From assembly GCF_026016465.1 (NCBI RefSeq), contig NZ_CP100390.1, positions 558,001-622,000 of the forward strand: 64,000 bases of DNA. The letters are read 5' to 3'. Of the stretch, positions 1 to 8,880 are shown one piece after another. A program made the translations under genes and the position numbers. The notes below the pieces were generated by a model. That model was not told where the DNA came from and did no database searches. It worked only from the letters and a program-made list of their open reading frames with translations. This DNA is from Alkalimarinus alittae. Lineage in GTDB: Bacteria > Pseudomonadota > Gammaproteobacteria > Pseudomonadales > Oleiphilaceae. Positions within the stretch are counted from its first letter, which is position 1; every line of letters begins with the position of its first letter.

Positions 1-33
1 AGAAACAGAACTCAATATTAGTAGGTTATATTG

Positions 34-417
34 ATGGATTATAATACCTCGAAACAATACCTTTTAAGTAAGCCAGAGGCTCAAGAAAGTGAACCTTTTG
101 GTGTGGACATTCCTGTGTTTAAAGTGTGCAATAAAGTGTTTGCCATTTTAGGTGTGAATGAAGGTACTGCTCAGTTAAATCTTAAGTGTGATCCCAATGA
201 AGCGTTGGCGCTAAGAGATATTTTTGATGCCGTTATTCCGGGGTATCATATGAACAAAAAACACTGGAATACGGTCATTTTGAATGGGTCTATTCCAGCG
301 AGTGAGATAGAGCGAATGATCGATCACTCTTATGGGCTTGTTGTGAAAGGTCTGAAAAAACTTCAGCGGGAAGGGCTAGAGCTTCGATTTGGAAAAGATG
401 CGCTCTATAAGCAATAA
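34..417 (+). CDS. MmcQ/YjbR family protein
   Basis: A 127-residue protein of the MmcQ/YjbR (CyaY-like fold) family. It shows the family pattern of an N-terminal helix with a short acidic stretch around 'EPFG', a central 'KVFAIL' strand, a 'KCDP' segment and a C-terminal 'HWNTV' block followed by a helix ending in 'GLVVKGL'. Family members are about 110-130 residues, so length is normal. A TTG codon precedes the ATG at 34; the ATG is preferred. The biochemical role of the family is unsettled (DNA binding has been suggested), so no function is assigned. It lies 26 bp upstream of the racemase gene on the same strand and may be co-transcribed with it. Confidence 0.85.
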   Translation: MDYNTSKQYLLSKPEAQESEPFGVDIPVFKVCNKVFAILGVNEGTAQLNLKCDPNEALALRDIFDAVIPGYHMNKKHWNTVILNGSIPASEIERMIDHSYGLVVKGLKKLQREGLELRFGKDALYKQ

Positions 418-443
418 ATGGAATTAATTTAAAAGGAATCAAT

Positions 444-1136
444 ATGAAAACGATTGGACTCATTGGCGGTATGAGTTGGGAAAGCACGGTAGGTTATTAC
501 AGGGCGATCAATCAAGGGGTTAAAGAGGCGTTGGGTGGTTTACATTCTGCCAAAATAGCGCTGGTCAGCGTCGACTTTGACCCTATAGAAAAACTTCAGC
601 AGCAAGGTGATTGGCAGACGAGTGGTGAATTGCTTGCAGATGCTGCACGCAAGGTCGAGTTAGCCGGGGCAGAGTGTGTTCTTATTTGTACCAATACGAT
701 GCACAAAGTAGCCGATCAAGTGGCTAATGCAGTCTCTATTCCATTGTTACATATCGCAGATGCGACCGCGGAGTCATTACTTAGCAACGGTGTAAAGCGA
801 GTAGGGTTACTCGGCACTGGGTTCACGATGGAGCAGAACTTTTACAAAGGACGATTGATCGATAAGTACGGTTTAGATGTTATCGTGCCAAACCCATCAG
901 ATAGAAAGGTCGTTCATGACGTTATATATCAAGAGCTCTGCTTGGGGGTTGTTAAGGCATCATCAAAAGCTGAATATGTGCGGATTATTAATGGGCTAAA
1001 ATCGTCGGGTGCAGAAGCTGTTATCTTAGGTTGTACTGAAATAGGTATGTTGGTGAGCGAGTCAGATACTGATACTCCGTTATATGACACCACCAACATT
1101 CACGCTGCGAAAGCCATTGAATTTGCTGTGAGCTAA
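444..1136 (+). CDS. Aspartate/glutamate racemase family protein
   Basis: A 230-residue cytosolic PLP-independent racemase of the Asp/Glu/hydantoin racemase family (YgeA/RacX-like). The N-terminus 'MKTIGLIGGMSWEST' is the family signature. The two catalytic cysteines are present: C82 in 'ICTNTMH' and C197 in 'ILGCTEI'. These are the pair expected to remove and add the alpha proton from opposite faces. Length matches the family. An AAAAGGA ribosome site sits about 6 bases before the ATG. The substrate (aspartate, glutamate or another amino acid) cannot be told from the sequence. D-amino acids in this group of enzymes are mostly linked to cell wall remodelling, which is inference here. Confidence 0.9.
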   Translation: MKTIGLIGGMSWESTVGYYRAINQGVKEALGGLHSAKIALVSVDFDPIEKLQQQGDWQTSGELLADAARKVELAGAECVLICTNTMHKVADQVANAVSIPLLHIADATAESLLSNGVKRVGLLGTGFTMEQNFYKGRLIDKYGLDVIVPNPSDRKVVHDVIYQELCLGVVKASSKAEYVRIINGLKSSGAEAVILGCTEIGMLVSESDTDTPLYDTTNIHAAKAIEFAVS

Positions 1137-1229
1137 CGAGTAATTTAGGAAAGACTGATTTTTTATTGATTTTCGCCTGTATTGAAGGCATTGTCGCGGA
1201 CACTCATCAGTATTATAGGTTTGGTTGGT

Positions 1230-2069
1230 ATGCTCAGTTATCGGCACAGTTATCACGCGGGCAATTTTGCAGATGTTCTTAAACACTGCACTCAACTCGC
1301 GATTATTGAATACTTGAAACGAAAGGATAAACCCTTTTGCTATCACGATACGCATAGTGGTGCGGGGGTTTATACAGTGTACTCTGCAGAAATGCAGAAA
1401 AACGGAGAATACCAGAGCGGTATTGGTAAGCTGTTTGGGCGTCGTACGGGAGTGGGTATTATTGACCACTATATTGATCTTATCGGTACCCTAAACCCTA
1501 CTGGAAGATTAAATAACTACCCAGGGTCGCCTCAGATTACACTCTTGGCTCGACGACCTACTGATAGAATGCAATTAACAGAGCTTCACCCAGCGGACTA
1601 CTCGCACTTACAGTCGTTGGTCGGTAAATCAAAAAAAGTAAAAGTATATCAGCAGGATGCATGGCAAGGGTTGAAGTCATTATTGCCACCTGCTGAAAAA
1701 CGAGGTCTAGTGCTAATTGACCCATCTTATGAAGTTAAACAGGACTACAAAACCATTGTTTCTGCACTTCAGCAAGCCCATAAACGTTTCTCTTCGGGCA
1801 TATTTGCTATCTGGTATCCGGTGCTTGAGCGTAAGGCAACAGAACAGTTTATAGACCGATTGGCGAGTGCAGGTATCCCTAATATGTTGCGGATAGAGCA
1901 CTGTATTTTACCCGATGTGGAAAGCGGTATGACCGGCAGCGGTATGGTTGTCGTGAACCCTCCTTATACGCTTAAAGCGGATATGGAAATAGCGCTCCCC
2001 GTTTTAGATAAACTGTTGAGCGAGGGCATGAGTGGGAGCACTGTGCTAGAACAGCTCACTGAAGAATAG
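1230..2069 (+). CDS. rlmJ: 23S rRNA (adenine(2030)-N(6))-methyltransferase RlmJ
   Basis: RlmJ methylates A2030 of 23S rRNA using S-adenosylmethionine. The N-terminus 'MLSYRHSYHAGNFADVLKH' is the diagnostic start of the family. The methyltransferase motif 'LIDPSYEVK' (DPPY-type, here DPSY) follows at about residue 165, and a 'FAIWYPV' strand comes after it. An upstream in-frame ATG at 1182 would add 16 residues with no family match, so the ATG at 1230 is chosen; it gives 279 residues, close to the E. coli enzyme (280). The gene is followed 6 bp later by the convergent HxlR-type regulator. Confidence 0.95.
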   Translation: MLSYRHSYHAGNFADVLKHCTQLAIIEYLKRKDKPFCYHDTHSGAGVYTVYSAEMQKNGEYQSGIGKLFGRRTGVGIIDHYIDLIGTLNPTGRLNNYPGSPQITLLARRPTDRMQLTELHPADYSHLQSLVGKSKKVKVYQQDAWQGLKSLLPPAEKRGLVLIDPSYEVKQDYKTIVSALQQAHKRFSSGIFAIWYPVLERKATEQFIDRLASAGIPNMLRIEHCILPDVESGMTGSGMVVVNPPYTLKADMEIALPVLDKLLSEGMSGSTVLEQLTEE

Positions 2070-2075
2070 CGCTCG

Positions 2076-2540
2076 CTATAAATACGATTTTTTAAAGCCT
2101 GGTCCCGCTTTAGGGGCGATGTCTTGTGAACTAATCGTTTCACCGCACTCCGAGCAGCTAAGCTCAACGGAGGTCTTGTGCCCGCAAGTGGTATGAATAT
2201 ACTCGAACGGTGGGCCATCTTTGCCTGCCATCCAATTGTCTCCCCATTGAGCTAATGTCATCAGAACAGGGTATAGCGCTGACCCTCTTCGGGTTAGGTG
2301 ATACTCATGGCGTAGCGGCTTTTCTTGATAGGGCGACTTAACCAGAATTTCATGCTCGACCAGTTTATTTAAACGATCGGTGAGGCGGTGCCTGCTTAGA
2401 CCTATCTGTTTTTGAAATTGATCGAATCGTTTAGTGCCCATAAAGCAGTCGCGAAGAATCAGCAGTGTCCAACGGTCGCCTACTATTGATAGCGCTCGCG
2501 CAATGGAGCAGGGCATTTCTTGAATATTATCCCATTTCAT
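2076..2540 (-). CDS. HxlR family transcriptional regulator
   Basis: A 154-residue winged-helix regulator of the HxlR family. The core reads 'CSIARALSIVGDRWTLLILRD' with 'RFDQFQKQIG' and 'LSRHRLTDRLNKL' forming the recognition region, followed by the 'HEYHLTRRG' wing. After the usual domain of about 105 residues it carries a cysteine-bearing tail ('TCGH' and 'CSECGE'), which could bind metal. It is transcribed divergently from the molybdopterin oxidoreductase gene at 2684. The intergenic region holds two near-identical AGTT(C/T)-N7-GAACT palindromes, so it most likely controls its neighbour and itself. The signal sensed is unknown. Confidence 0.9.
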   Translation of the reverse strand: MKWDNIQEMPCSIARALSIVGDRWTLLILRDCFMGTKRFDQFQKQIGLSRHRLTDRLNKLVEHEILVKSPYQEKPLRHEYHLTRRGSALYPVLMTLAQWGDNWMAGKDGPPFEYIHTTCGHKTSVELSCSECGETISSQDIAPKAGPGFKKSYL

Positions 2541-2604
2541 AGACGTTGATTACCTTGTGAGTCGTCCAGCGTTGTGATGTCCATATTTTACGGTTGATTA
2601 TAGC

Positions 2605-2657
2605 TTTACAAGTTCTATTTTGGAACTTACTATAATCAAAAGTTTCAAAATAGAACT
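2605..2657. promoter_or_regulatory. Twin palindromic operator with -10 box between hxlR-type and molybdoenzyme genes
   Basis: Two copies of a palindrome AGTTY-N7-GAACT lie at 2611-2627 and 2641-2657. Together they also form an 18-base inverted repeat (2611-2628 against 2640-2657) with one mismatch. A perfect TATAAT at 2631-2636 sits between the two palindromes, with a weak TTTACA at 2605-2610. A dimeric winged-helix protein bound to the sites would cover the promoter of the gene at 2684. Assignment to the adjacent HxlR regulator is inference from position. Confidence 0.7.
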
Positions 2658-2683
2658 GACTAATTATTCAAGAGAGATGTTAA

Positions 2684-5005
2684 ATGGCTGAGCTTCAGAA
2701 GACTAACGCTAACAATGAAAACTGGACATCAACGGCCTGTATGCTTTGTAGTATTGGTTGTGGCATTGAAGTGCAGGTTGCAGGGCAGCATCTCACAAAA
2801 ATTAGAGGCGATAAAAAATCAGCCGCTTCTGAAGGGTATATTTGTCAAAAGGCGGCTCGTTTAGATCATTATCAAAACCATAGTGAGCGTCTGGTCAAGC
2901 CATTACGCAGGGGTGCCGATGGGAATTTAGAGGAAGTAGAGTGGGATGTTGCGATTAAAGAAATAGCGGAAAAAATGGTCGCTATTCGTGAAGCGCATGG
3001 CGGACACTCTTTTGCCTACTATGGTGGTGGAGGTCAAGGTAATCACCTAGGCGGCGCTTATAGCTCCGCACTCAATGCAGCATTGGGTACACCTTATATT
3101 TACACGGCATTGGCACAAGAAAAGACCGGTGATTTTTGGATCAACGGTAAGCTGTTTGGACGACAGAATTGTTTTGCCGTAGAGGGGATGGAGCACGCGG
3201 ACTACTCAATTGTTCTGGGGGCTAATCCATGGGACGCCCATGGTGTGCCTAAAACCCGCGACTTGCTAAAGGCGTATAAGAAAGACCCCAACCGCACTAT
3301 GGTAGTGATAGACCCTCGTTTAACCGAGTCTGCAAAAATGGCCGATATTCATCTCGCGGTTAAGCCAGGTACAGACGCCTTTCTGTTGTCGGCCATCATT
3401 GCCATTATCCTCCAAGAAGGACTTGAAGATCAGGCATTTATCGCGGAGCACACCAATGGCTTCGAACGTATCAAAGCGCAGTTTTTAAAAGTGCCTGTTG
3501 AAAAGTATGTAGAGGTTGCGGGTCTTGATTTAGCGACCGTGCGTGACGTTGCAGTGGGTTTTGCTAGCGCTAAAACGGCCACCGTTAGAGCAGATTTGGG
3601 TATCCAACAAAGTCTTCATAGTACACTTAATTCCTATCTTGAAAAATTGTTATTTTTGATTACAGGTAACTTTAATAAACAGGGTGGAAACCATCTTATT
3701 GCCCTTTTTGCGCCGATTATTGGTCATTCAAAAGAGCCTGAAGAAGGCGGTCCGGTTACGCGTGTAACGGGGATGAAAGGCATTAGTAAATTGTTCCCAC
3801 CGAATATCTTGCCACAAGAAATCAATACCGATCACCCTGAGCGATTGAGGGCGTTGGTGGTTGATAGTGCCAACCCGGTGTTATCAGGTGCCGATACGGG
3901 CGCATATAGAGAAGCGTTTAAAAACCTAGAGTTGTCGGTTGTTATTGATGTGGCTTTAACAGAAACCGCAAGGCTCGCAGACTATGTTTTGCCTGCCTCG
4001 TCTCAATTCGAAAAAACAGAATGTACGTTTTTCACCTTTGGCTTCCCAACGGCGTACTTTCATTTACGTAAGCCTGTTGTAGAGCCTCTAGGTGATACGC
4101 TACCTGAGCCCGAAATTTATAGGCGCTTGCTGGTTGCAATGGGGGCAATACCTGATCGGTTTCCTAAACTAGAGAGGATTGCAAAGCTTGATAGAAAGTT
4201 CCCTGCAGGTCGACTGTACCCTTTGGCTTTAGCCGCCGCGTTTAAAGCCAATCCCAGTTGGGTGCAATATGCCCCAGTTATCTTATACGCAACTTTAGGT
4301 AAAGCGTTACCAGAAAACATGGCGTCAGCGGCTAGTTTGTGGGGGGTTTGTCAGTTTTATGCGGCTAAATACAGTCGCCAAGTAGCTAATGCCGGTACGC
4401 CAGGTAAAGGCTACGCACAAGGTAATGCATTGTTTAACCGTACATTGGCGTCTGATCTTCCGGTAGCACTTGCGACCTTTGCTTATAGCGATACGTGGAA
4501 GCTGATGAAAACACGCGATAAAAAAGTGGCGTTACATATCGAAGAGATGTTTTCAGCGCTTGATGATCTGGCAGAAGAGGCGACCCTTGCTAGCAGTATT
4601 GAGGGTGAAAATGAGTACCCCTTTATTTTGATGGCAGGAGAGCGTCGCTCGTATAACGCGAACCAGATTTTCAGAACCCCCGACTGGCGCAAAACAGATA
4701 AAGAAGGGGCGATGAGAATTCATTCAGATGATTTAAGTAAGTTAGGGCTTCAAGATAAAGATAAAGCGCTATGTCGCTCTGAAACAGGGCAGATAGACGT
4801 GTTATTAATGCAAGATGATACTGTTCAACCGGGTATGGTGACACTACCTCATGGCTACGGCATGTTGTATTCGAATGATAAAGGGGAACTACTACAAAAC
4901 GGCCCCGCGATAAACGAATTAACCTCAGCGGGGCACTGTGATCCCATTGCCAAAACGCCGTATCACAAGCATGTAGCGGTAGCGATTGAGCGTGTTTTGG
5001 TCTAA
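2684..5005 (+). CDS. Molybdopterin-dependent oxidoreductase (FdhF/nitrate reductase superfamily)
   Basis: A 773-residue member of the DMSO reductase/formate dehydrogenase superfamily that binds the bis-MGD cofactor. The N-terminus has a 4Fe-4S ligand set C19-x2-C22-x3-C26 and C54. It is followed by the family segments 'HSERLVKPLRR', 'VLGANPWDAHGVPKTRD' and 'VVIDPRLTESAKMADIHL'. The C-terminal molydopterin dinucleotide-binding domain covers roughly residues 650-770. There is no Tat signal, so the enzyme is probably cytoplasmic. The ligand to molybdenum is not obvious by eye; there is no UGA/Sec codon, and a cysteine in 'RQNCFA' is one possibility. No electron-transfer subunit or MoCo gene is adjacent, so substrate and partner are unknown. 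Expression is probably governed by the divergent HxlR regulator. Confidence 0.88.
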   Translation: MAELQKTNANNENWTSTACMLCSIGCGIEVQVAGQHLTKIRGDKKSAASEGYICQKAARLDHYQNHSERLVKPLRRGADGNLEEVEWDVAIKEIAEKMVAIREAHGGHSFAYYGGGGQGNHLGGAYSSALNAALGTPYIYTALAQEKTGDFWINGKLFGRQNCFAVEGMEHADYSIVLGANPWDAHGVPKTRDLLKAYKKDPNRTMVVIDPRLTESAKMADIHLAVKPGTDAFLLSAIIAIILQEGLEDQAFIAEHTNGFERIKAQFLKVPVEKYVEVAGLDLATVRDVAVGFASAKTATVRADLGIQQSLHSTLNSYLEKLLFLITGNFNKQGGNHLIALFAPIIGHSKEPEEGGPVTRVTGMKGISKLFPPNILPQEINTDHPERLRALVVDSANPVLSGADTGAYREAFKNLELSVVIDVALTETARLADYVLPASSQFEKTECTFFTFGFPTAYFHLRKPVVEPLGDTLPEPEIYRRLLVAMGAIPDRFPKLERIAKLDRKFPAGRLYPLALAAAFKANPSWVQYAPVILYATLGKALPENMASAASLWGVCQFYAAKYSRQVANAGTPGKGYAQGNALFNRTLASDLPVALATFAYSDTWKLMKTRDKKVALHIEEMFSALDDLAEEATLASSIEGENEYPFILMAGERRSYNANQIFRTPDWRKTDKEGAMRIHSDDLSKLGLQDKDKALCRSETGQIDVLLMQDDTVQPGMVTLPHGYGMLYSNDKGELLQNGPAINELTSAGHCDPIAKTPYHKHVAVAIERVLV

Positions 5006-5201
5006 TTGATTAAGATTAAGGCTTAATTAGGTTGTGGACTCTAGTATGTCGGCCATAGAATGACGATGCTTTTAATCAGTTAATAGCTTTTGAATGGCGT
5101 ATTTCCTGATTAACTGCACTTGATAGGTACTCAAAATAATATGTTGAATGGATTCAGCGAAAGTAGTTAAGACAATACTGTGAAATTAGGGAGAGTATAT
5201 A

Positions 5202-5453
5202 ATGGCTGTATTAGTAAACTGTACCTGCGGCAGTGAGCCGGTTTGTGAGCCGGGCGCTATAGGGTCTCGTAACTGGAATGTATGCTGCTTTAATTGTGGT
5301 GCACGTTCTGCAACATTTGTTAACCGAACAGAAGCGGTAATGAGCTGGAATCAGATTATTGCTGACAACCAAAAAGTAGTTGAACGACCTGCTGTTACAG
5401 GTGTAATCGACCAAGCGATTCAGCTTATAAGAAACCGCCAGTCAGTGAGTTAA
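5202..5453 (+). CDS. Small zinc-ribbon protein, Lar (restriction alleviation)-like
   Basis: An 83-residue protein with a zinc-ribbon-like layout: C7-x-C9-G-S near the start and C28-C29-x2-C32-G-A further on. These are followed by 'EAVMSWNQI', the same order (CGS, W-x-V-x-C-x-x-CGA, A-x-x-x-WN) as in Lar/phage restriction alleviation proteins. A good AGGGAGAG ribosome site precedes the ATG. It stands alone, with no phage or restriction genes nearby, so a role in restriction alleviation is not implied. A long hairpin begins at its stop codon. The family link is by motif only. Confidence 0.65.
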   Translation: MAVLVNCTCGSEPVCEPGAIGSRNWNVCCFNCGARSATFVNRTEAVMSWNQIIADNQKVVERPAVTGVIDQAIQLIRNRQSVS

Positions 5454-5495
5454 GAGTCAATGGATTAAATATATAATCCAAATATTGACTCTTAA
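5450..5495 (+). terminator. Long hairpin overlapping the stop codon of the zinc-ribbon gene
   Basis: Perfect 12-base arms (5450-5461 and 5484-5495, TTAAGAGTCAAT and its complement) enclose a second inverted repeat TGGATTA/TAATCCA (5461-5467 and 5474-5480), giving one long stem with a 3-base bulge. No T-run follows, so it is either a weak terminator or a transcript-stabilising structure. Confidence 0.5.
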
Positions 5496-5549
5496 CACGA
5501 TAGCAGCGTAATCGAGACGCGACGAATGCCAACAGTACTCGTGTGTATG

Positions 5550-5768
5550 TTAACTATCGAACCAGTAATCTTCTAAATCATGCTCTAGCCGTTTTTTCTC
5601 AAGATGTTGTTCTATTGCTCGTCTTGCAGCTAGTTTTTGTTGAGGGGAAGATTTTTCTTTAGTTTTAGCTTTTGGTTTTGCCTTCGTATCAAGCTTATTT
5701 AGGTCCATAAATAGTTCTACCAATTGTGTTTTGGTCGACTGGACAACGGCATTATTGTTGTTATTCAT
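5550..5768 (-). CDS. Small hypothetical protein, PA3496-like
   Basis: A 72-residue, strongly charged protein: an Asn-rich start, a Lys-rich middle (residues 28-45) and a C-terminal helix 'ARRAIEQHLEKKRLEHDLE' ending in 'YWFDS'. The C-terminal helix resembles the small PA3496 family known from pseudomonads, for which an envelope-related role has been proposed. There is no signal peptide or membrane segment. AAAGGAG precedes the start by about 10 bases. It is a single gene with no clear operon partner. Family assignment rests on the C-terminal helix alone. Confidence 0.6.
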   Translation of the reverse strand: MNNNNNAVVQSTKTQLVELFMDLNKLDTKAKPKAKTKEKSSPQQKLAARRAIEQHLEKKRLEHDLEDYWFDS

Positions 5769-5903
5769 GCGCTCATTTCTCCTTTGGAGGCGAACAATTT
5801 CTTATTTTTGTGGATCGGGCACTACGTTATAGGAATGACATGAAATTAAAGTGATCGAGTTAACAGTTTCGGGGTTTGTTGAGAGGTGTATCACATAAAA
5901 GGC

Positions 5904-8831
5904 TTATAAATCGAGCGAGGTAAACTCAGTTTGCTGTTTAAGCATGTGGGTCATATCAGCTGCTGAAAGAGGTTTTGCGATGAAGTAGCCTTGGATCTCA
6001 TCACAACCTAGTCGCTCAAGAAGCTCTAGTTGTTTAATGTTCTCAACCCCTTCGGCAATGACTTTTAGGTTGAGGCTATGACCTAACACGATAATGGCAT
6101 TAACAATGGCTTCATCTTCCTGTTTCGACGTGATGTCTCGAATAAAGCTTCTATCTATTTTTAGTGCATCAACAGGGAACAGTTTTAAGTGGCTAAGGGA
6201 CGAGTACCCTGTACCAAAGTCATCAAGAGAGATACTCACACCTAGGGCGCATAACTTTGTCAAAAGGGCGGTTGCTGCACTCAGGTTTTCCATCAGCGCG
6301 CTTTCGGTGAGCTCTAACTCTAGTTGGTTTTCTGGAAGTTTGGTTCTTTTCAACACATCACCAACGGCTTGAGGGAGGTTCTCGTGGCGTAGTTGATGTG
6401 CCGATACGTTTACTGACACAGTAATGGTTGCTATATCGTCATCAGCCCATTTTTTAGCTTGTTGGCATGACTTGAGTAAGACAAACTTGCCGATCTCTGC
6501 AATGAGGCCACTGTCTTCGGCAATATGGATAAACTCAGAAGGAGAAATAAGGCCTCTAGAAGGGTGTCTCCAGCGAACAAGAGCTTCAGCAGACTCGATA
6601 CGCTTTGTGTGTACATTAACCTTTGGCTGGAAAAACACTTCTAGTTCGTGATTTTGCATCGCTTTGCGTAAGTCGCCCTCAATTTCCATATGGTATTGAG
6701 TTTGATTTTGAAGCGCGACATTATAAAACTGAATGTTATTCCCGCCGAGGTACTTGGCTTGCTGTGTTGCCATTGCCGCCTGCTGCATTAGTGGCTGTAG
6801 TTCTAGTGAATCTTTTGGTAGTTTCGATATGCCTATGCTGCAGGATATTAATAACTCGTTTACATCTACGAAAAAAGGAGCCGAAAGTGATTTTAGTATA
6901 TCTTTTGCTTTTTCGTGCACGTCTTCTTTGGTGTCGTACTCAATTAAAATAGCGAACTCGTCACTCGATAAGCGTGCGATAGTGTCAGCATTTCTAATGG
7001 CGTTAGATATTCGTTGAGACACCTCCTTTAACAGGTAGTCGCCGATCTCATGCCCGAGACTGTCATTAATCTGTTTAAATCGATCAATATCCACCATGAT
7101 TAAACAGTATTTCTTTCCGGCTTTTCGCGCTTTAGTGATGGCGTTATGAAGACGATCTTTAAATAAGGAACGGTTGGCGAGCCCTGTAAGGTCATCATAA
7201 TTAAGCAAGTATGTTAGTTTTTCATCGGCGTCTTTACGGGCAGAGATGTCGGATAGCAGGCCCGCATAATATTCGACTTCGTCATAGCCATTGGTAATGC
7301 TATTGATTTGAATCCATGCAGGGAAGTAGTTACCGTCTTTGCGCTTTTCGAATATCTCCGCTTGCCATTGGCCTGTATGACTTATCTCGTCTTTTGCCTG
7401 ATTAAACACTTTGAATTTCTTCGGGGTGCTACTTAAGTCAATAAAGTAGCGGCCTTCTAAGTCTTGCTTTGAATAGCCGGTAATTTCGCAAAATGCTGCG
7501 TTAACTGAGATAAAGCAAAAGTTAGCATCAAGAACAAATACGCCTTCTGAGGTATGATCGAAAACTGATTTTGCCAGTCTGACTTGCTCATCTCGTTTCT
7601 TCTCTGCGTTGATATTACGACGAGTTCCCAGCATTCTGATGGGGTCCCCGCTATTATCAAATTTTACCGCTTTCCCGCTCTCTTCTACCCATAGCCAGTT
7701 ATCCCCTTGTTTGATGCGATATTGAACTTGGTAGGAATCGCTTTCGCGCTTTAGGTATTCGCTCAGCGCTTGTTTAGCGCTAGGGTAGTCTTGTGGGTGA
7801 ATGACTTTTTTTAGATTGCCAATAAAGTCGACAGAGCTGAGTTCTCGCTGTTTAAAGGCTTCATGAAAGGCAGATTGATAGACCGTGCCAGATGTAAGGT
7901 CCCAGTCCCAAAGACCAAGTTGAGAGGCTTCAATGGCTTGAGATAGACGTGTTTGGCTTTTAACGAGGGCATCACTAATGCTTTTTCGTAAGGCGACCTG
8001 CTGATTAAGGCGCTCATTGGTGAGTGTGAGGTCTTGGGTTCTTTGTTGGACGTTTAACTCAAGTGTTTTTTGTGATGACAGGAGTTGGCGTTCGGCCTCT
8101 TCACGACTAATAATTTCATTGGTTAGTTGCTCATTAAGCTCTTCGGCAACTCTGCGACCATTATCAAGGTAGTTAATCAAAGCATCATTTTCGAGCTCTT
8201 TAATCAGCATGCGTTCTCGGTTTTTATAATGGCGATATGCGCTGTATGTAACAAAGCCTGCGAACATGATAACGACAAAAATAAATGCGAAGCCATAGCG
8301 GTCAAACGATAACAGGGTATGTATTGTTAGGCTCAGAAACGGGGGAAGGGCGAAACATAAAAATGCTTTTATATTCATCGTAAATGCCGTTGTGGCAAAA
8401 ACCATCAATGCTGCAACTGAGGATAACGCAATAAGCTGTGTCACGCCTACATTTTCAGGCAGCATCGTTAGAGCAGCAAAACCCCAGTGCGCACCGTTAA
8501 GCAGCGAGCCTATCAGCAGCAAGTTATGCCATGAATCGTATGAAAATGTTTGTTTTGATCGTGTTTTGAAACGAGTATGGATGCCGATCTGAAGTAGTGA
8601 AACTAAACAGGTGGACGCTAGCCAGCCAAGCAGTAGCGTGTGCGAAACCTGTTCATCCCAGAGAAAAAGTGTGACTAAAATTGCACAGCAAATGGAGGCG
8701 ATAAACAGCGGCAGGCTCTCATGATAGCTTGCTTTAATTTGGTGCAGCAAAATAGCTGAACGTTTAGGTGCAGAAAATTCTGCCATTAAACGTAGTTCTG
8801 GTGAGGAGTGGCGCTCAGTTGGCCCTGCCAT
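5904..8831 (-). CDS. Membrane PAS-GGDEF(degenerate)-EAL c-di-GMP phosphodiesterase
   Basis: A 975-residue membrane signalling protein. Residues about 40-200 hold several hydrophobic segments (MASE-like sensor). Residues 210-290 are a coiled coil, and two PAS domains follow at about 295-412 and 418-535. A diguanylate cyclase domain (about 540-710) has the signature replaced by SSDEF (residues 622-626, bases 6954-6968), while an RNAD I-site-like motif remains. The EAL domain (about 730-970) has an intact 'EALVRWRHP', 'DDFGTGYSSL' and 'KIDRSF'. The sensible prediction is an active c-di-GMP phosphodiesterase in which the cyclase domain is regulatory. It is followed by a 262-bp divergent spacer before uvrD. 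Met16 is a possible alternative start. Confidence 0.9.
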   Translation of the reverse strand: MAGPTERHSSPELRLMAEFSAPKRSAILLHQIKASYHESLPLFIASICCAILVTLFLWDEQVSHTLLLGWLASTCLVSLLQIGIHTRFKTRSKQTFSYDSWHNLLLIGSLLNGAHWGFAALTMLPENVGVTQLIALSSVAALMVFATTAFTMNIKAFLCFALPPFLSLTIHTLLSFDRYGFAFIFVVIMFAGFVTYSAYRHYKNRERMLIKELENDALINYLDNGRRVAEELNEQLTNEIISREEAERQLLSSQKTLELNVQQRTQDLTLTNERLNQQVALRKSISDALVKSQTRLSQAIEASQLGLWDWDLTSGTVYQSAFHEAFKQRELSSVDFIGNLKKVIHPQDYPSAKQALSEYLKRESDSYQVQYRIKQGDNWLWVEESGKAVKFDNSGDPIRMLGTRRNINAEKKRDEQVRLAKSVFDHTSEGVFVLDANFCFISVNAAFCEITGYSKQDLEGRYFIDLSSTPKKFKVFNQAKDEISHTGQWQAEIFEKRKDGNYFPAWIQINSITNGYDEVEYYAGLLSDISARKDADEKLTYLLNYDDLTGLANRSLFKDRLHNAITKARKAGKKYCLIMVDIDRFKQINDSLGHEIGDYLLKEVSQRISNAIRNADTIARLSSDEFAILIEYDTKEDVHEKAKDILKSLSAPFFVDVNELLISCSIGISKLPKDSLELQPLMQQAAMATQQAKYLGGNNIQFYNVALQNQTQYHMEIEGDLRKAMQNHELEVFFQPKVNVHTKRIESAEALVRWRHPSRGLISPSEFIHIAEDSGLIAEIGKFVLLKSCQQAKKWADDDIATITVSVNVSAHQLRHENLPQAVGDVLKRTKLPENQLELELTESALMENLSAATALLTKLCALGVSISLDDFGTGYSSLSHLKLFPVDALKIDRSFIRDITSKQEDEAIVNAIIVLGHSLNLKVIAEGVENIKQLELLERLGCDEIQGYFIAKPLSAADMTHMLKQQTEFTSLDL

Positions 8832-8880
8832 CTTGTTATAATTCCCTTTTTAACCGAATGCTATCGATGTTAACGACTGC

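Noticed and set aside
1182..1229. Upstream ATG extending rlmJ by 16 residues
   Set aside because: The added residues have no family match and the canonical MLSYRHSYHAGN start lies at 1230.
2684..5005. Selenoprotein formate dehydrogenase
   Set aside because: No in-frame TGA in the region of the usual Sec codon; the frame is uninterrupted.
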